In this document: piece after piece, positions 37,746 through 46,622 of the stretch
Layout of the letters: the number at the start of each line of letters is the position of its first letter
Position numbering within the stretch: position 1 is the first letter of the stretch
DNA from: VAZQ01 sp963712565
GTDB lineage: Bacteria; Pseudomonadota; Alphaproteobacteria; Rhizobiales; Xanthobacteraceae
DNA length: 64,000 nt
Direction of reading: 5' to 3'
Assembly: GCA_963712565.1 (NCBI GenBank)
Contig: CAVQIP010000022.1
Span: 5,830-69,829 of the forward strand
The notes under the pieces: model-generated
The model's database searches: none
Told to the model about the DNA's origin: nothing
The model's input: the letters and a program-made list of their open reading frames with translations, nothing else
Translations under genes and position numbers: made by a program

Positions 37746-39149
37746 ATGGAGCCATCGGAATCATCGACGCGTGAGTTGACGCTCGAGGAGGCGGTCTCGG
37801 TTGCGATCCTGCTGCAGAAGAACGAGCAGCTGGTCGAGGCCCACGAGCTGTTCCGCCGCGTGCTCGCGACCGCGCCCGATCATCCTCGCGCCTTGCACTA
37901 TTCCGGGGTGCTCGCGCATCAACAGGGGCGGAACGAGGAAGCCGTCGCGCTCATCGAGCGCAGCCTCGCGCTCGCGCCCGATCAGGCCGACTGGCACAGC
38001 AACCTCGGGATCGTCCTGCAGGCGCACGAGCGGTTCGACTCCGCCATCGACGCGTACCGGCGGGCGATCGCCCTCGATCCGGGTCACGCTAACGCCCACA
38101 GCAATCTGGGAGTGTTGTTGCGAGCGACCGGACAGCCGGTCGAGGCGGAAGCCGCCTATCGCCAAGCCATCCGACTGAACCCCGAACATATCGACGCCTA
38201 CACCAATCTGGGCATCCTGCTCAACGGGTTGAAGCGCACGCAAGAAGCCGCAGCCTGCTACTGCAAGGTGATCACGCTCCGACCCAAGCACCGCGAAGCA
38301 CGCAAGCTGCTGGCGATGGCGCACTGCACGCTGGGCGAGGTCGGCGAGGCCGCGAACATCTTCGAAAAATGGCTCGAAGAAGAGCCAGGCGATCCGATTG
38401 CGCGGCACATGCTGGCGGCCTGCACCGGTCGAGATGTGCCCGAACGCGCATCGGATGGTTTCGTGGAAGCAACCTTCGACAGTTTTGCGGCGAGCTTCGA
38501 ATCGAAGCTCGAGCGGCTGTCGTATCGCGCGCCGGCGCTCGTTGCGGCAATGCTGGAGGATTGCGGCCTTGCGCCTTCGCATCGTCTCGACGTGCTGGAC
38601 GCGGGATGTGGAACGGGGCTGTGCGGCGCGGTCGTCGCTCCTTATGCGCGCCGGTTGGTCGGCGTGGATCTGTCGCAAGGAATGCTGGCGCACGCGAAGG
38701 ACAAGAACGTCTACCACGCACTGGTGAAAGCCGAGTTGACGGAGTATCTGCGCGACAACAGCGAAGCCTTCGATCTGATCGTGGCGGCCGACTCGCTCGT
38801 GTATTTCGGCGATCTGCAGGGCGTTATCGCGGCGCTCGCAAGAGCGCTGCGCCCGAATGGGCTATTCGTGTTCACGCTCGAGCACGCGGCCGAAGACGGC
38901 GCCGGTGCCGACTACCGTCTGCAGCGACACGGCCGTTACAGTCATGCCCGGGCCTATGTCGAGCGGTTGCTCGCTTCCGCGGGCCTGCAGTCGAAGATCG
39001 TGCAGGCGGAGTTGCGCATGGAGGCCGGCGCGCCGGTGCCGGGGCTGGTGATTCGTGCGGCGAAGTCCGCTCCCGAAGCGGCTGTGGGAGATAAGTCATG
39101 GCAGACAAGGACATCATCATCGGCCGTGCCATCAATGTCACGGGAATGA
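37746..39149 (+). CDS. TPR repeat - methyltransferase fusion protein
   Basis: A 467-residue protein. Residues 15-225 are about six TPR units of 34 residues (for example HPRALHYSGVLAHQQGRNEE, ADWHSNLGIVLQAHERFDSA, ANAHSNLGVLLRATGQPVEA), a protein-binding scaffold. Residues 240-440 are a SAM-dependent methyltransferase with motif I DVLDAGCGTGLCG (282-294), VGVDLS as motif II and DLIVAADSLVYFG as motif IV. Such fusions are common in alphaproteobacteria and the methylated target is unknown. It lies 47 bases after hcp on the same strand, so cotranscription is likely. The last 17 codons overlap a small gene at 39098 in another frame. Confidence 0.88.
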   Translation: MEPSESSTRELTLEEAVSVAILLQKNEQLVEAHELFRRVLATAPDHPRALHYSGVLAHQQGRNEEAVALIERSLALAPDQADWHSNLGIVLQAHERFDSAIDAYRRAIALDPGHANAHSNLGVLLRATGQPVEAEAAYRQAIRLNPEHIDAYTNLGILLNGLKRTQEAAACYCKVITLRPKHREARKLLAMAHCTLGEVGEAANIFEKWLEEEPGDPIARHMLAACTGRDVPERASDGFVEATFDSFAASFESKLERLSYRAPALVAAMLEDCGLAPSHRLDVLDAGCGTGLCGAVVAPYARRLVGVDLSQGMLAHAKDKNVYHALVKAELTEYLRDNSEAFDLIVAADSLVYFGDLQGVIAALARALRPNGLFVFTLEHAAEDGAGADYRLQRHGRYSHARAYVERLLASAGLQSKIVQAELRMEAGAPVPGLVIRAAKSAPEAAVGDKSWQTRTSSSAVPSMSRE

Positions 39150-39256
39150 TCGGGGTCCTGGCCGGAATCGTTCTGTTCGCGTTCGCGATTGTATTGCTCC
39201 TGTTTCGGCGGGGCCTCGGCTTTGATATTCAAAGCTCGCTGCAGTGGTTGTGGTAG
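39098..39256 (+). CDS. 52-residue single-pass membrane protein
   Basis: A small gene overlapping the end of the TPR-methyltransferase in another frame (39098-39149). GGGAG lies about 8 bases before the ATG. The chain MADKDIIIGRAINVTGMIGV continues into one hydrophobic helix (about residues 14-37, LAGIVLFAFAIVLLLF), then RRGLGFDIQSSLQWLW. The Trp-rich end and basic RR after the helix suggest an N-out/C-in protein. Function unknown. Overlap, ribosome site and composition together make it a likely real gene, cotranscribed with hcp and the methyltransferase. Confidence 0.6.
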   Translation: MADKDIIIGRAINVTGMIGVLAGIVLFAFAIVLLLFRRGLGFDIQSSLQWLW

Positions 39257-39312
39257 CCGAAGCGCGCCGGCCAATCGCCGAACGATCGCGATTTACGAGT
39301 ACGCGCCCCGCA

Positions 39313-40428
39313 TCACGGCACGATGACGTAGTTGCTGAAGCCGCCGTGGCGGTTCTGCAGCCCGGAAATGGCGCGATTGACCTCCTCGAGCGCAAACCGC
39401 TGGTGCTCGAACACGGAGAGGTCGAGCAGCCCCGCCCGCGCCAGTTCCGCCATCTCCTGGCCCTGCGCGGCGGTGAACCAGTTCGAGCCGATCAGCTGGA
39501 TCTGCTCGTCCATCAGCCAATGCACGTCGAGGAGCACCGGCTCGGCGACGGCGCCGACATTGACCGCGCGCCCGCCGCGGCGAACCGCCTTGAGCGAGTC
39601 GAGCATGGTGCGCGCAGGCGCGCCCGGCCCCAGCGCGCTGATCATGAAATCGACGCCGTCGCCGTGCGTGAGCCCCTTGGCCCATTGCGCGGTCGGGCCG
39701 TCGTCGAGCGCGTGCACCTCGATGCGCTCGGGCGCGAGCGCCTTGACGCGGGCGAGCAGTTCGCGGTTGCGGCCGGTGCCGAGAATGCGCGTGATCCCGA
39801 TGGCGAGCCCGAGCAGCGCCGCGCCGAGCCCGAGCGTGCCGCTGATGCCGTCGACCAGCATGGACTGGCCGGCGGTGGCGTTCGCCTTCTTCATCGCGCC
39901 GTACGAGGTGCCGAGATAGCCGAAGCGCGCGGCCTCGTCGAAGCTGACATTGTCGGGCAGCTTGACCAGCGCATATTGCGGCGCAGTCATGAATTGGCAG
40001 AAGCCGCCGTAGGGATAGAGATCGTAGATTTTTTGCGCGTCCGGCCCGAAGCCGAAATAGCCGTTGAAAGTGAAGTAGCGGCAGCGCGTGCGCTCGCCGG
40101 ACCGGCACATCGCACAGGCACCGCAGGAGCGCAACGGATTGACGTAGACCCGCTCGCCCGGCTTCACCTCGATCACCTGCGCGCCGACCTCGACCACGAC
40201 GCCGGCGGGATCGAGCCCGAAAATGGCCGGCAGCTTGGGCAGCGGCAGGTGCGGAAACCACTTGGTCCAGTTGGCCAGTACGTTGCCGAGGTTGGGCACC
40301 ATGCCGCAGGCCCTGACCTCGACCAGCACGTCGGTCGAGCCGGGCTTTGGCACCGGGATGGTATCGATCGACATCGGGCCGCCGACGGCGTGCATGCGCG
40401 CCGCGCGCATCGTGGCTGGCACAGGCAT
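39313..40428 (-). CDS. zinc-type medium-chain alcohol dehydrogenase
   Basis: A 371-residue NAD(P)-dependent dehydrogenase of the MDR family. The start at 40428 follows GGGAGGG. ADH domain: the structural-zinc loop CGACAMCRSGERTRC is complete. The catalytic part near GMVPNLGNVLANW is unusual in lacking the typical GHE motif and the active-site cysteine in its normal context, so a catalytic zinc is uncertain. The Rossmann region has GISGTLGLGAALLGLAIGI, which departs from the usual GxGxxG spacing. Substrates of such enzymes are alcohols or aldehydes, which would fit nearby ferulate and acyl-CoA genes. Divergent from the 2-hydroxyacid dehydrogenase at 40662. Confidence 0.85.
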   Translation of the reverse strand: MPVPATMRAARMHAVGGPMSIDTIPVPKPGSTDVLVEVRACGMVPNLGNVLANWTKWFPHLPLPKLPAIFGLDPAGVVVEVGAQVIEVKPGERVYVNPLRSCGACAMCRSGERTRCRYFTFNGYFGFGPDAQKIYDLYPYGGFCQFMTAPQYALVKLPDNVSFDEAARFGYLGTSYGAMKKANATAGQSMLVDGISGTLGLGAALLGLAIGITRILGTGRNRELLARVKALAPERIEVHALDDGPTAQWAKGLTHGDGVDFMISALGPGAPARTMLDSLKAVRRGGRAVNVGAVAEPVLLDVHWLMDEQIQLIGSNWFTAAQGQEMAELARAGLLDLSVFEHQRFALEEVNRAISGLQNRHGGFSNYVIVP

Positions 40429-40661
40429 GGGTCCCTCCCGCTCCTGTGGATGGGTTGAAGCTGTACCGCCTTGCCTCGCCCCGGTGTGCTCCCCACCCCG
40501 TTGGGGGACGATCCGAGGATCGGCTTCCCATCGCTGTCCGTCCATGGCAAGCCCCCGCTCGGCGGATTGCGTCTCGACCGCGCCAACGGCAACGAGGTAG
40601 CTCTGGCGGCGACTTTTGCGCGGGACCGACCTGCACGGCGGATATTTCGGGAGCGTGGCGC

Positions 40662-41651
40662 ATGAAGATTTCGATCCTGGACGACTATTTCGACACCCTA
40701 CGCACGCTTGCCTGCTTCCAGAAGCTCGAGGATCACGAGGTTACGGTCTGGAACGAGCATGTGCAGGACACCGACGCGCTCGCCGCGCGGCTGAAAGACA
40801 CCGAATGCCTGGTGCTCATCCGCGAGCGCACGACAATTCAAGCCGCCTTGCTCGAACGCCTGCCCAAGCTCAAACTCATAAGCCAGCGCAGCGTCTATCC
40901 GCACATCGACGTCGAGGCCTGTACGCGCCTCGGCGTCGTCGTGTCGTCGAGCCAACACGCTGGCACGCCATCCTACGCTGCAGCCGAGCTCACGTGGGCG
41001 CTCATTCTCGCGACGGCGCGGCAGCTTCCGCAGCAGATGGCCGCACTCAAGGCCGGCCAGTGGCAAATCGGCGTCGGCACGACGTTGCGCGGAAAGACGC
41101 TCGGCATTTTCGGTTACGGCCGCATCGGGACGACAGTCGCGGGCTATGGCAAGGCGTTCGGCATGAACGTGGTGGCGTGGGCGCGCGAGGAATTGCTTGC
41201 GCGGGCGCGAGCGGACGGATACGCGACCGCGCGCAGCAAGGCGGAATTTTTCGAGACCTGCGATGTCATCTCGCTGCACATGCGGCTGGTGCCGGCGACG
41301 CGCCACATCGTCAAAGCCGAGGATCTGGCGCGCATGAAGCCGGAGGCCATGCTGGTCAATACCAGCCGCGCGCCGCTGATTGAACCCGGCGCGCTCGTGG
41401 CTGCCCTCCGCGCGGGCCGGCCCGGCCGTGCCGCGGTCGATGTATTCGAGGACGAACCGTTGCGCGATCCGGATTTCCCCTTGTTCCGATGCGAACAAGT
41501 CGTCGCGACGCCGCATATCGGCTATGTGACGCGCGAGGAATATGAGACGCAGTTCATCGACGTTTTCGAACAGATCGTCGCCTTTGCGGCGGGCAAACCG
41601 ATCAATGTCGTCAATCCGGACGTACTGGCGCGGCCGACACCACGCGGCTGA
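40662..41651 (+). CDS. D-2-hydroxyacid dehydrogenase family protein
   Basis: A 329-residue NAD-dependent enzyme related to phosphoglycerate dehydrogenase and hydroxypyruvate/glyoxylate reductases. The start at 40662 is the ATG with GGGAG about 9 bases upstream. Rossmann motif GIFGYGRIGTTVAGYGKAFG, substrate-side Arg in NTSRAPLIE, and the acid-base pair Glu in DVFEDEPL with His in TPHIGY are all present, so it should be active. The chain ends PINVVNPDVL, a common ending in this family. Convergent with ferA; substrate unknown. Confidence 0.9.
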   Translation: MKISILDDYFDTLRTLACFQKLEDHEVTVWNEHVQDTDALAARLKDTECLVLIRERTTIQAALLERLPKLKLISQRSVYPHIDVEACTRLGVVVSSSQHAGTPSYAAAELTWALILATARQLPQQMAALKAGQWQIGVGTTLRGKTLGIFGYGRIGTTVAGYGKAFGMNVVAWAREELLARARADGYATARSKAEFFETCDVISLHMRLVPATRHIVKAEDLARMKPEAMLVNTSRAPLIEPGALVAALRAGRPGRAAVDVFEDEPLRDPDFPLFRCEQVVATPHIGYVTREEYETQFIDVFEQIVAFAAGKPINVVNPDVLARPTPRG

Positions 41652-41659
41652 AAAGCTGG

Positions 41660-41703
41660 AGCGGGATGAAGATTCGAATATTCGAAAATAAGGTCATCCC
41701 GCT
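41660..41703. repeat. RIME-like inverted repeat overlapping the ferA stop
   Basis: Ten-base arms AGCGGGATGA (41660-41669) and TCATCCCGCT (41694-41703) enclose a perfect 14-base palindrome, TTCGAATATTCGAA (41673-41686). The same arm sequence occurs in the element at 60170. The right arm carries the stop codon of the minus-strand gene at 41694, so that gene ends inside the repeat. Confidence 0.7.
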
Positions 41704-43820
41704 TCAGCGTCGTCGCTGAGGATGAGCGCGTCGAGCGCGAGCACGCCTTCGCCCACACCATAGACCCGCAGCGGATTGAGATCGATCTCGGAAATCTCCG
41801 GCCGCGCCACGAGCAGCGCGCCGATGCGCTGCACCGTCGCAGCGAGGGCGGCCACGTCGCAGGGAGATGCACCGCGCGTCCCCGCAAGGAGCGGCGCGCC
41901 CTTGAGCCTGCCGATCTCCTCGGTGATCTCGTCGATGGGCAGGCCCACCGGCAGAACGCGAACATCCTGCAATGCCTCGGTCCAGATCCCGCCGAGGCCG
42001 ACGAGCGCCACCGGCCCCCAGTCGCGGTCGCGGCGGGCGCCGACGATCATGTCCACGCCGGGCGGCGCGATCGCCTCGACCAGAATCCCGTCGACAGCGA
42101 GATCGGAATCTCGCGACGCGACCTGCTGCAGCTTCGCCCATGCGTCCGCGAGCGCGGCATCATCGTCGATGCCGAGCATGACGGCGCCGGCCTCGGTCTT
42201 GTGCGGCAGCCCCCCGGCCTGGAGCTTGAGCGCGACCGGAAAGCCGATCCGGCCGGCGGCCTCGGTGGCGGACAGCAGATCGCCGGTGAGTTCGCCGCGT
42301 GGGGCCGCAATGCCGAGCTTCGCGAGATAGGTCTTGCTGGCGTGCTCGGTCAGCGTGCCCGTTCCCGGCAACGGCGGCGCGGAGATCGCCGCCGCGGCTC
42401 GCCGCCCGCGCGCGCGGTGCAACGAGCGGCCGTACGCCGTCAGCCGCGCCAGCGCGCGCAAGGCACGCTCGGGCGAGCGGAAGAACGGAATTCCGGCCGC
42501 ACGCGCATCCGCGACGATGGATTGCGGCACGTTCACCTCGTCCCCGAGCAAACCGATGACCGCCGGCTTGTGCGAGCCGACGAGCGGCGCCAGGCAGGCC
42601 TTGCCCTTGGCGATGGCAAATTCGCTCGCTTCGCCGATGATGACCGTCAGCATCAGACTACCGTAGCTTTCGTCGGCCAGGATCGGCGCGATCGTGCGCG
42701 CGTACATCTGCGGATGCGTGATCGCCTGCGCCGTGAGGTCGAGCGGATTGGAGGCGCGCACGAAATCCGGCAGCTCGGCCTGAATCGTCGCAGCCAGCGC
42801 GGCCGGCAGCGGCGGCAGATCGAGCCCCAGGGTCTCGCAATAGTCGAGCGTCAGCCCCTTCACCGCCCCCGAATCCGTCACCATCGCCAGGCCCTTGGTC
42901 GGCGGCTGCGGAAACCGCAGCGCCAATTCGGTGAGATCGAACAGCTCCTCCAGGCTGCGGACGAGAATGACGGAATGGTGCCGCAGCAGCGTTTCGATCA
43001 CGGCATAGTCGCCGGCGAGCGCGCCGGTGTGCGATTTGGCGGATTCGCGGGCGGCCGCGCTCGATCCCGACAGCAGCAGCACCACCGGCTTGCCGAGCGC
43101 GCGGGCGCGCGCGGCCATCGCCAGGAACTGCTGCGGTTTGCGAATCTGCTCGGCGAACGCGACTACTACCTTGGTCGCCGGCTGCTCGAGCAGATAGGCG
43201 GCGTAATCCTCGAGCCCCAGCACCGCCTCGTTGCCGGTCGAAACGGTGCAGGTGACCGCAATCCCCTTGGCCGCCAGCGCCGCCCGCACGACGCTGGCGA
43301 GTCCTCCGCTCTGCGCGACGACGACGGCGCCCGACGCCACCCTCTCGCCCGTCCCGAGCTGGCGTGCGAAGGTGAGCGGAACGCGGTGCACGAAGTCGAC
43401 GATGCCGAGGCAATTGGGTCCGCACAGCGCCATGCCGGCCGCGCGCGCCGCGGCGGCGATGCGCTCCTGCGCCGCCTGCCATTCGCCCCCGGCCTCGCCG
43501 AAGCCCGCCGCGAATATCACCACGCCGCCGACGCGGCGGCGGGCGCAGGCCGCGACCGCATCCTCGATGGCGACGCGCGGTATGAACAGCATGGCGGCGT
43601 CGACGCCGTCCGGCAGGTCGTCGATGCTGCGCACGCAGGCGCGGCCGCCGACGTCGGTCTGGTTGCGGCTGACGAGGTGGATCGCGCCGCGGTAGGCGAA
43701 ATCCTCGAGATTGCGCAGGGCCAGAAAGCCGGCCGAGGTAGGCTCGGGCGAGATGCCGACGATCGCGACCGAGCGCGGCCGCATCAGGCGCGAGAGGTCG
43801 ATCGCCGCGGGCGCGCTCAC
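41694..43820 (-). CDS. ferA: NDP-forming acyl-CoA synthetase, FerA-like feruloyl-CoA synthetase
   Basis: A 708-residue ADP-forming acyl-CoA synthetase, with CoA-binding, ligase and ATP-grasp domains in one chain. Domains in order: CoA-binding Rossmann (MRPRSVAIVGISPEPTSAG, about 1-135), flavodoxin-like ligase parts with the phospho-His region KSHTGALAGDYAVIE, and ATP-grasp (about 480-700, GFPVALKLQAGGLPHKTEAG). This family includes FerA of Sphingobium SYK-6, a feruloyl-CoA synthetase. The assignment here rests on the FerB-like hydratase-lyase 16 bases upstream. An acetate/pimelate-type substrate is the main alternative. The last codons and stop lie in a repeat element. Confidence 0.82.
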   Translation of the reverse strand: MSAPAAIDLSRLMRPRSVAIVGISPEPTSAGFLALRNLEDFAYRGAIHLVSRNQTDVGGRACVRSIDDLPDGVDAAMLFIPRVAIEDAVAACARRRVGGVVIFAAGFGEAGGEWQAAQERIAAAARAAGMALCGPNCLGIVDFVHRVPLTFARQLGTGERVASGAVVVAQSGGLASVVRAALAAKGIAVTCTVSTGNEAVLGLEDYAAYLLEQPATKVVVAFAEQIRKPQQFLAMAARARALGKPVVLLLSGSSAAARESAKSHTGALAGDYAVIETLLRHHSVILVRSLEELFDLTELALRFPQPPTKGLAMVTDSGAVKGLTLDYCETLGLDLPPLPAALAATIQAELPDFVRASNPLDLTAQAITHPQMYARTIAPILADESYGSLMLTVIIGEASEFAIAKGKACLAPLVGSHKPAVIGLLGDEVNVPQSIVADARAAGIPFFRSPERALRALARLTAYGRSLHRARGRRAAAAISAPPLPGTGTLTEHASKTYLAKLGIAAPRGELTGDLLSATEAAGRIGFPVALKLQAGGLPHKTEAGAVMLGIDDDAALADAWAKLQQVASRDSDLAVDGILVEAIAPPGVDMIVGARRDRDWGPVALVGLGGIWTEALQDVRVLPVGLPIDEITEEIGRLKGAPLLAGTRGASPCDVAALAATVQRIGALLVARPEISEIDLNPLRVYGVGEGVLALDALILSDDAEAG

Positions 43821-43836
43821 GGCTGGCCCACGCCGG

Positions 43837-44697
43837 TCAACCGGATTTCTTTTTTCGGCGCATCGGTCCCAGTCCGGGCCGATAGGACTTCTCGTCGAGG
43901 AACTGGGTGAGACCTTGGCTGCGGCCCTTCTCGTCGTCGTAGAATTCGAGCTGCGCCGACTTCGCGGCGAGATAATCGGCGGAGAGCTCGTAAGGCAGTC
44001 CCTGTACCGCCCGCACCGCCTGCTTGCAGGCCCGCAGCGTGTTCGGATTCTTGCCCAGCAAGAGCTTCGCCAGCTCGACCGTGCGTTCGCGCAGTTTGCT
44101 TCTCGGCACCGCCTCGTTGACGAGACCCATCTCGGCCGCCTTCTTGCCGTCGAAGGGAAGGCCGGTGAGGATGTAATACATCGAGTTGCGCACGTTCATC
44201 GAACCGAGCACCGCGCGCGTCACCACGCCGCCGGGAATGATGCCCCAGTTGATCTCGGACAGGCCGAACTGCGCCTCCTCGGCGGCGATGGCGATGTCGC
44301 AGGACACGAGCGGCGTGAACGCGCCGCCGAAGCACCACCCGTTCACCATGGCGATGGTGGGCTTGGGAAAATTCATCAGCTGCCGCCACTGCCAGTTGGC
44401 GGCCGAACGCCGCACCCGCATCTGCTTGTTGAACGGCAGTCCGTCGGTCGCGCGGAAGAATTCCCGCAGATCCATGCCGGCGGAAAATGAATCGCCGGCG
44501 CCGGTCAGGACCAGCACCCCGCAGCGATCGTCGACTTCGAGCGCATCGAGCACCTCGACCATCTCGTCGTTGAGCGCCGGGCTCATGCAGTTGCGTTTTT
44601 CCGGCCGGTTCAACGTCACCCAGGCGATCTGATCTCCGAACTCCACGAGCACATTTTTTCCCCCGGGCACCTTCTCGGTCGAAGTCTTGGCGGACAT
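43837..44697 (-). CDS. ferB: p-hydroxycinnamoyl-CoA hydratase/lyase (FerB/Ech-like)
   Basis: A 286-residue crotonase-fold lyase that hydrates feruloyl-, coumaroyl- or caffeoyl-CoA and splits it to the aromatic aldehyde (such as vanillin) and acetyl-CoA. The start MSAKTSTEKVPGGKNVLVEF at 44697 has GAGGG at the right distance; an ATG six bases earlier is less well spaced. Diagnostic features are GDSFSAGMDLREFFR, FNKQMRVRRSAANWQWRQLM, FPKPTIAMVNGWCFGGAF and FGLSEINWGIIPGGVVTRAV with the catalytic Glu, closely matching characterised feruloyl-CoA hydratase/lyases. First gene of a ferB-ferA operon. Confidence 0.92.
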   Translation of the reverse strand: MSAKTSTEKVPGGKNVLVEFGDQIAWVTLNRPEKRNCMSPALNDEMVEVLDALEVDDRCGVLVLTGAGDSFSAGMDLREFFRATDGLPFNKQMRVRRSAANWQWRQLMNFPKPTIAMVNGWCFGGAFTPLVSCDIAIAAEEAQFGLSEINWGIIPGGVVTRAVLGSMNVRNSMYYILTGLPFDGKKAAEMGLVNEAVPRSKLRERTVELAKLLLGKNPNTLRACKQAVRAVQGLPYELSADYLAAKSAQLEFYDDEKGRSQGLTQFLDEKSYRPGLGPMRRKKKSG

Positions 44698-44852
44698 TCT
44701 CATCCCTCTTCGCTTGCGGCGTTGCATCGGCCGCGGATTGCAAGCGGTTTATTCATGGACCGCGTAACAGGGAGTGGCAAGGGCTCCGGAAGCGAGTCAA
44801 TATCGGCCCCCGGTTGCCTAAGCGCCACCGCAAACGTGCCGGAAAGAACGCC

Positions 44853-46008
44853 GTGGACCTGCGATACGATGCCGAGCATGCGATCCTGCGCAGCAGCGCC
44901 GAGAGGTTTTTGGCGGAGCGCTACGACTACCGCGCCTTCCAGACAGATCGCGGCGAGCGAGGCGGGCTTCAGCCGGGAGCTCTGGGCCGAGTTCGCCAGG
45001 CTCGGCTGGCTCGGCCTGCCGTTTGCGCCGGAGGACGGCGGCAGCGGCGGCGGCGCGGTCGAGCTCGCCATCCTGATGGAGGCGTTCGGCAAATACCTCG
45101 TCATCGAGCCCTATCTCGCGACCGTCGTGCTGGGCGGCGGCCTCGTCGCCCGTCTGGGATCGCCCGCCGAGCGCCGCGCGCTGCTGCCGGCGGTGATCGA
45201 AGGGCGTGGTCTGCTGGCCTTCGCCCATGAGGAGCGCGCAGAGCCCACCCAGGCGCGGCGCACCAGCGCGGGATACGTGTTGCAAGGCGCGAAGACTACC
45301 GTCCTCGGCGGGACGACGGCGGACACGCTGCTCGTCTCGGCGCGGCTCGACGAAGGCCGCATCGGAATTTTTGTCCTGCCCCGAGAGACGCGCGGGCTCA
45401 CCTTGCGGCCCTATCGCATGGTGCATGGCGCACGCGCCGCCGACGTCGACATCACCGAGGCCGCGGTGCCTTCCTCCGCCCTCCTCGGCGGCAACGAGGA
45501 CGCCGGAGAGGTGGTCGCGGCGGTGCTGCAGCGCGCGATCGCCGCGCTGTCGGCCGACGCGATCGGCGCGATCGCCGCAATGGTCAAGGCAACCGTGGAC
45601 TACGCCAAGACCCGGGTGCAGTTCGGCCAGCCGATCGCCAATTTCCAGGCGCTGCAGCACCGCATGGTGCGGCTCAAGATCAAGGAGGAGGAGGCGCGGG
45701 CGGCGGCGCTGTTCGCGACGCTGAGCGTCGATGCGCCACCGGACATGCGCGCCCGCGCGGTCTGCGGCGCCAAGGCCAAGATCGGCCGTTGCGCGCGCGT
45801 GGTCCACCAGGAAGCGATCCAGCTGCACGGCGCCATCGGCACCACCGACGAATTGGCGCTCGGCGGCTACGCCAAGCGGCTGATCGCCTACGAGATGCTG
45901 TTCGGCTCGACCCGCGAGCACCTCGCCCGCTACGGCGCCATCATCGCCGATCCGCAGGTCGCGGCCACCGGCCTGCTGGTGGACCCGGCGAACGAGGGCG
46001 TGTACTGA
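44853..46008 (+). CDS. acyl-CoA dehydrogenase (one frameshift)
   Basis: A flavin acyl-CoA dehydrogenase. The GTG start at 44853 (VDLRYDAEHAILRSSAERFL) follows GGAAAG. The frame breaks at about 44943-44946, after AERYDYRAFQ. Removing one base continues with IAASEAGFSRELWAEFARLG, giving 384 residues. YVLQGAKTTVLGGTTADTLL, FGQPIANFQALQHRMV and HQEAIQLHGAIGTTDEL are family segments. At the catalytic-Glu position near the C-terminus it reads MLFGSTREHL, so the usual glutamate is missing, as in the non-catalytic partner of heteromeric acyl-CoA dehydrogenases. Divergent from ferB; the second dehydrogenase at 46623 may be its partner. Confidence 0.85.
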
Positions 46009-46066
46009 TGAAAACTCGGATGCTCCGGAATTTTAGTCCATCGTTCAATCCTAGGGAGAAAATCAA

Positions 46067-46570
46067 ATGGCTGGATCGAAATCCGCTGCCGAACCCGAGA
46101 TTTCCCGCGACCGCCTCGCCGAGCTGTTGAACGAAGACCTCTCCCGCGAATATCAAGCCATCATCGCCTACGTCGTCTATTCCCAGGTGCTCAGCGGCGC
46201 CGAATACATGGACATCGCCGCCCAGCTCGAAATTCACGCCAAGCAGGAGCTCGATCACGCCCTGATCCTCTCGCGGCAGATCGACTACCTCGGCAAAATG
46301 CCAGTGGTCACTCCCAAGCCGGTGCGCACCTCGAAAAAGCCGAAGGACATGCTCCGGTTCGACCTCGACAATGAAAACGAGACCATTCGCAACTACCGCG
46401 ATCGCATTCGGCAGTGCGAGGCGCTGGGAGAATTTGCGATGGCGGAGCAGATTCGCCAGATTCTTATGCAGGAGCAGGACCATCAAATCGATTTGGCCAC
46501 CGCTCTCGGGATCAAAGTTCCAGACGTCAGCGGCGGCCCCCAAAGACGCACACTGTCCAAGCGTCGCTGA
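46067..46570 (+). CDS. bacterioferritin/ferritin-like diiron protein
   Basis: A 167-residue four-helix protein of the ferritin-like superfamily. Diiron ligands appear in place: Glu28 (NEDLSREYQ), Glu61/His64 (ELDHA), Glu106 and Glu136/His139 (EQDHQ). GGGAG precedes the ATG. The bacterioferritin heme Met is not obvious, so a non-heme ferritin or Dps-like role is possible. It sits alone between two acyl-CoA dehydrogenase genes on the same strand, an unexpected place; no bacterioferritin-associated ferredoxin is adjacent. Confidence 0.85.
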   Translation: MAGSKSAAEPEISRDRLAELLNEDLSREYQAIIAYVVYSQVLSGAEYMDIAAQLEIHAKQELDHALILSRQIDYLGKMPVVTPKPVRTSKKPKDMLRFDLDNENETIRNYRDRIRQCEALGEFAMAEQIRQILMQEQDHQIDLATALGIKVPDVSGGPQRRTLSKRR

Positions 46571-46622
46571 CGCTGCTTGCACCGCCAGCAGGCGCCATGC
46601 TTGCGGATTAGGAAGACGTGCC

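Noticed and set aside
42201..43910. 569-codon plus-strand frame opposite ferA
   Set aside because: Antisense shadow, for the same reason. The minus-strand protein has complete synthetase domains.
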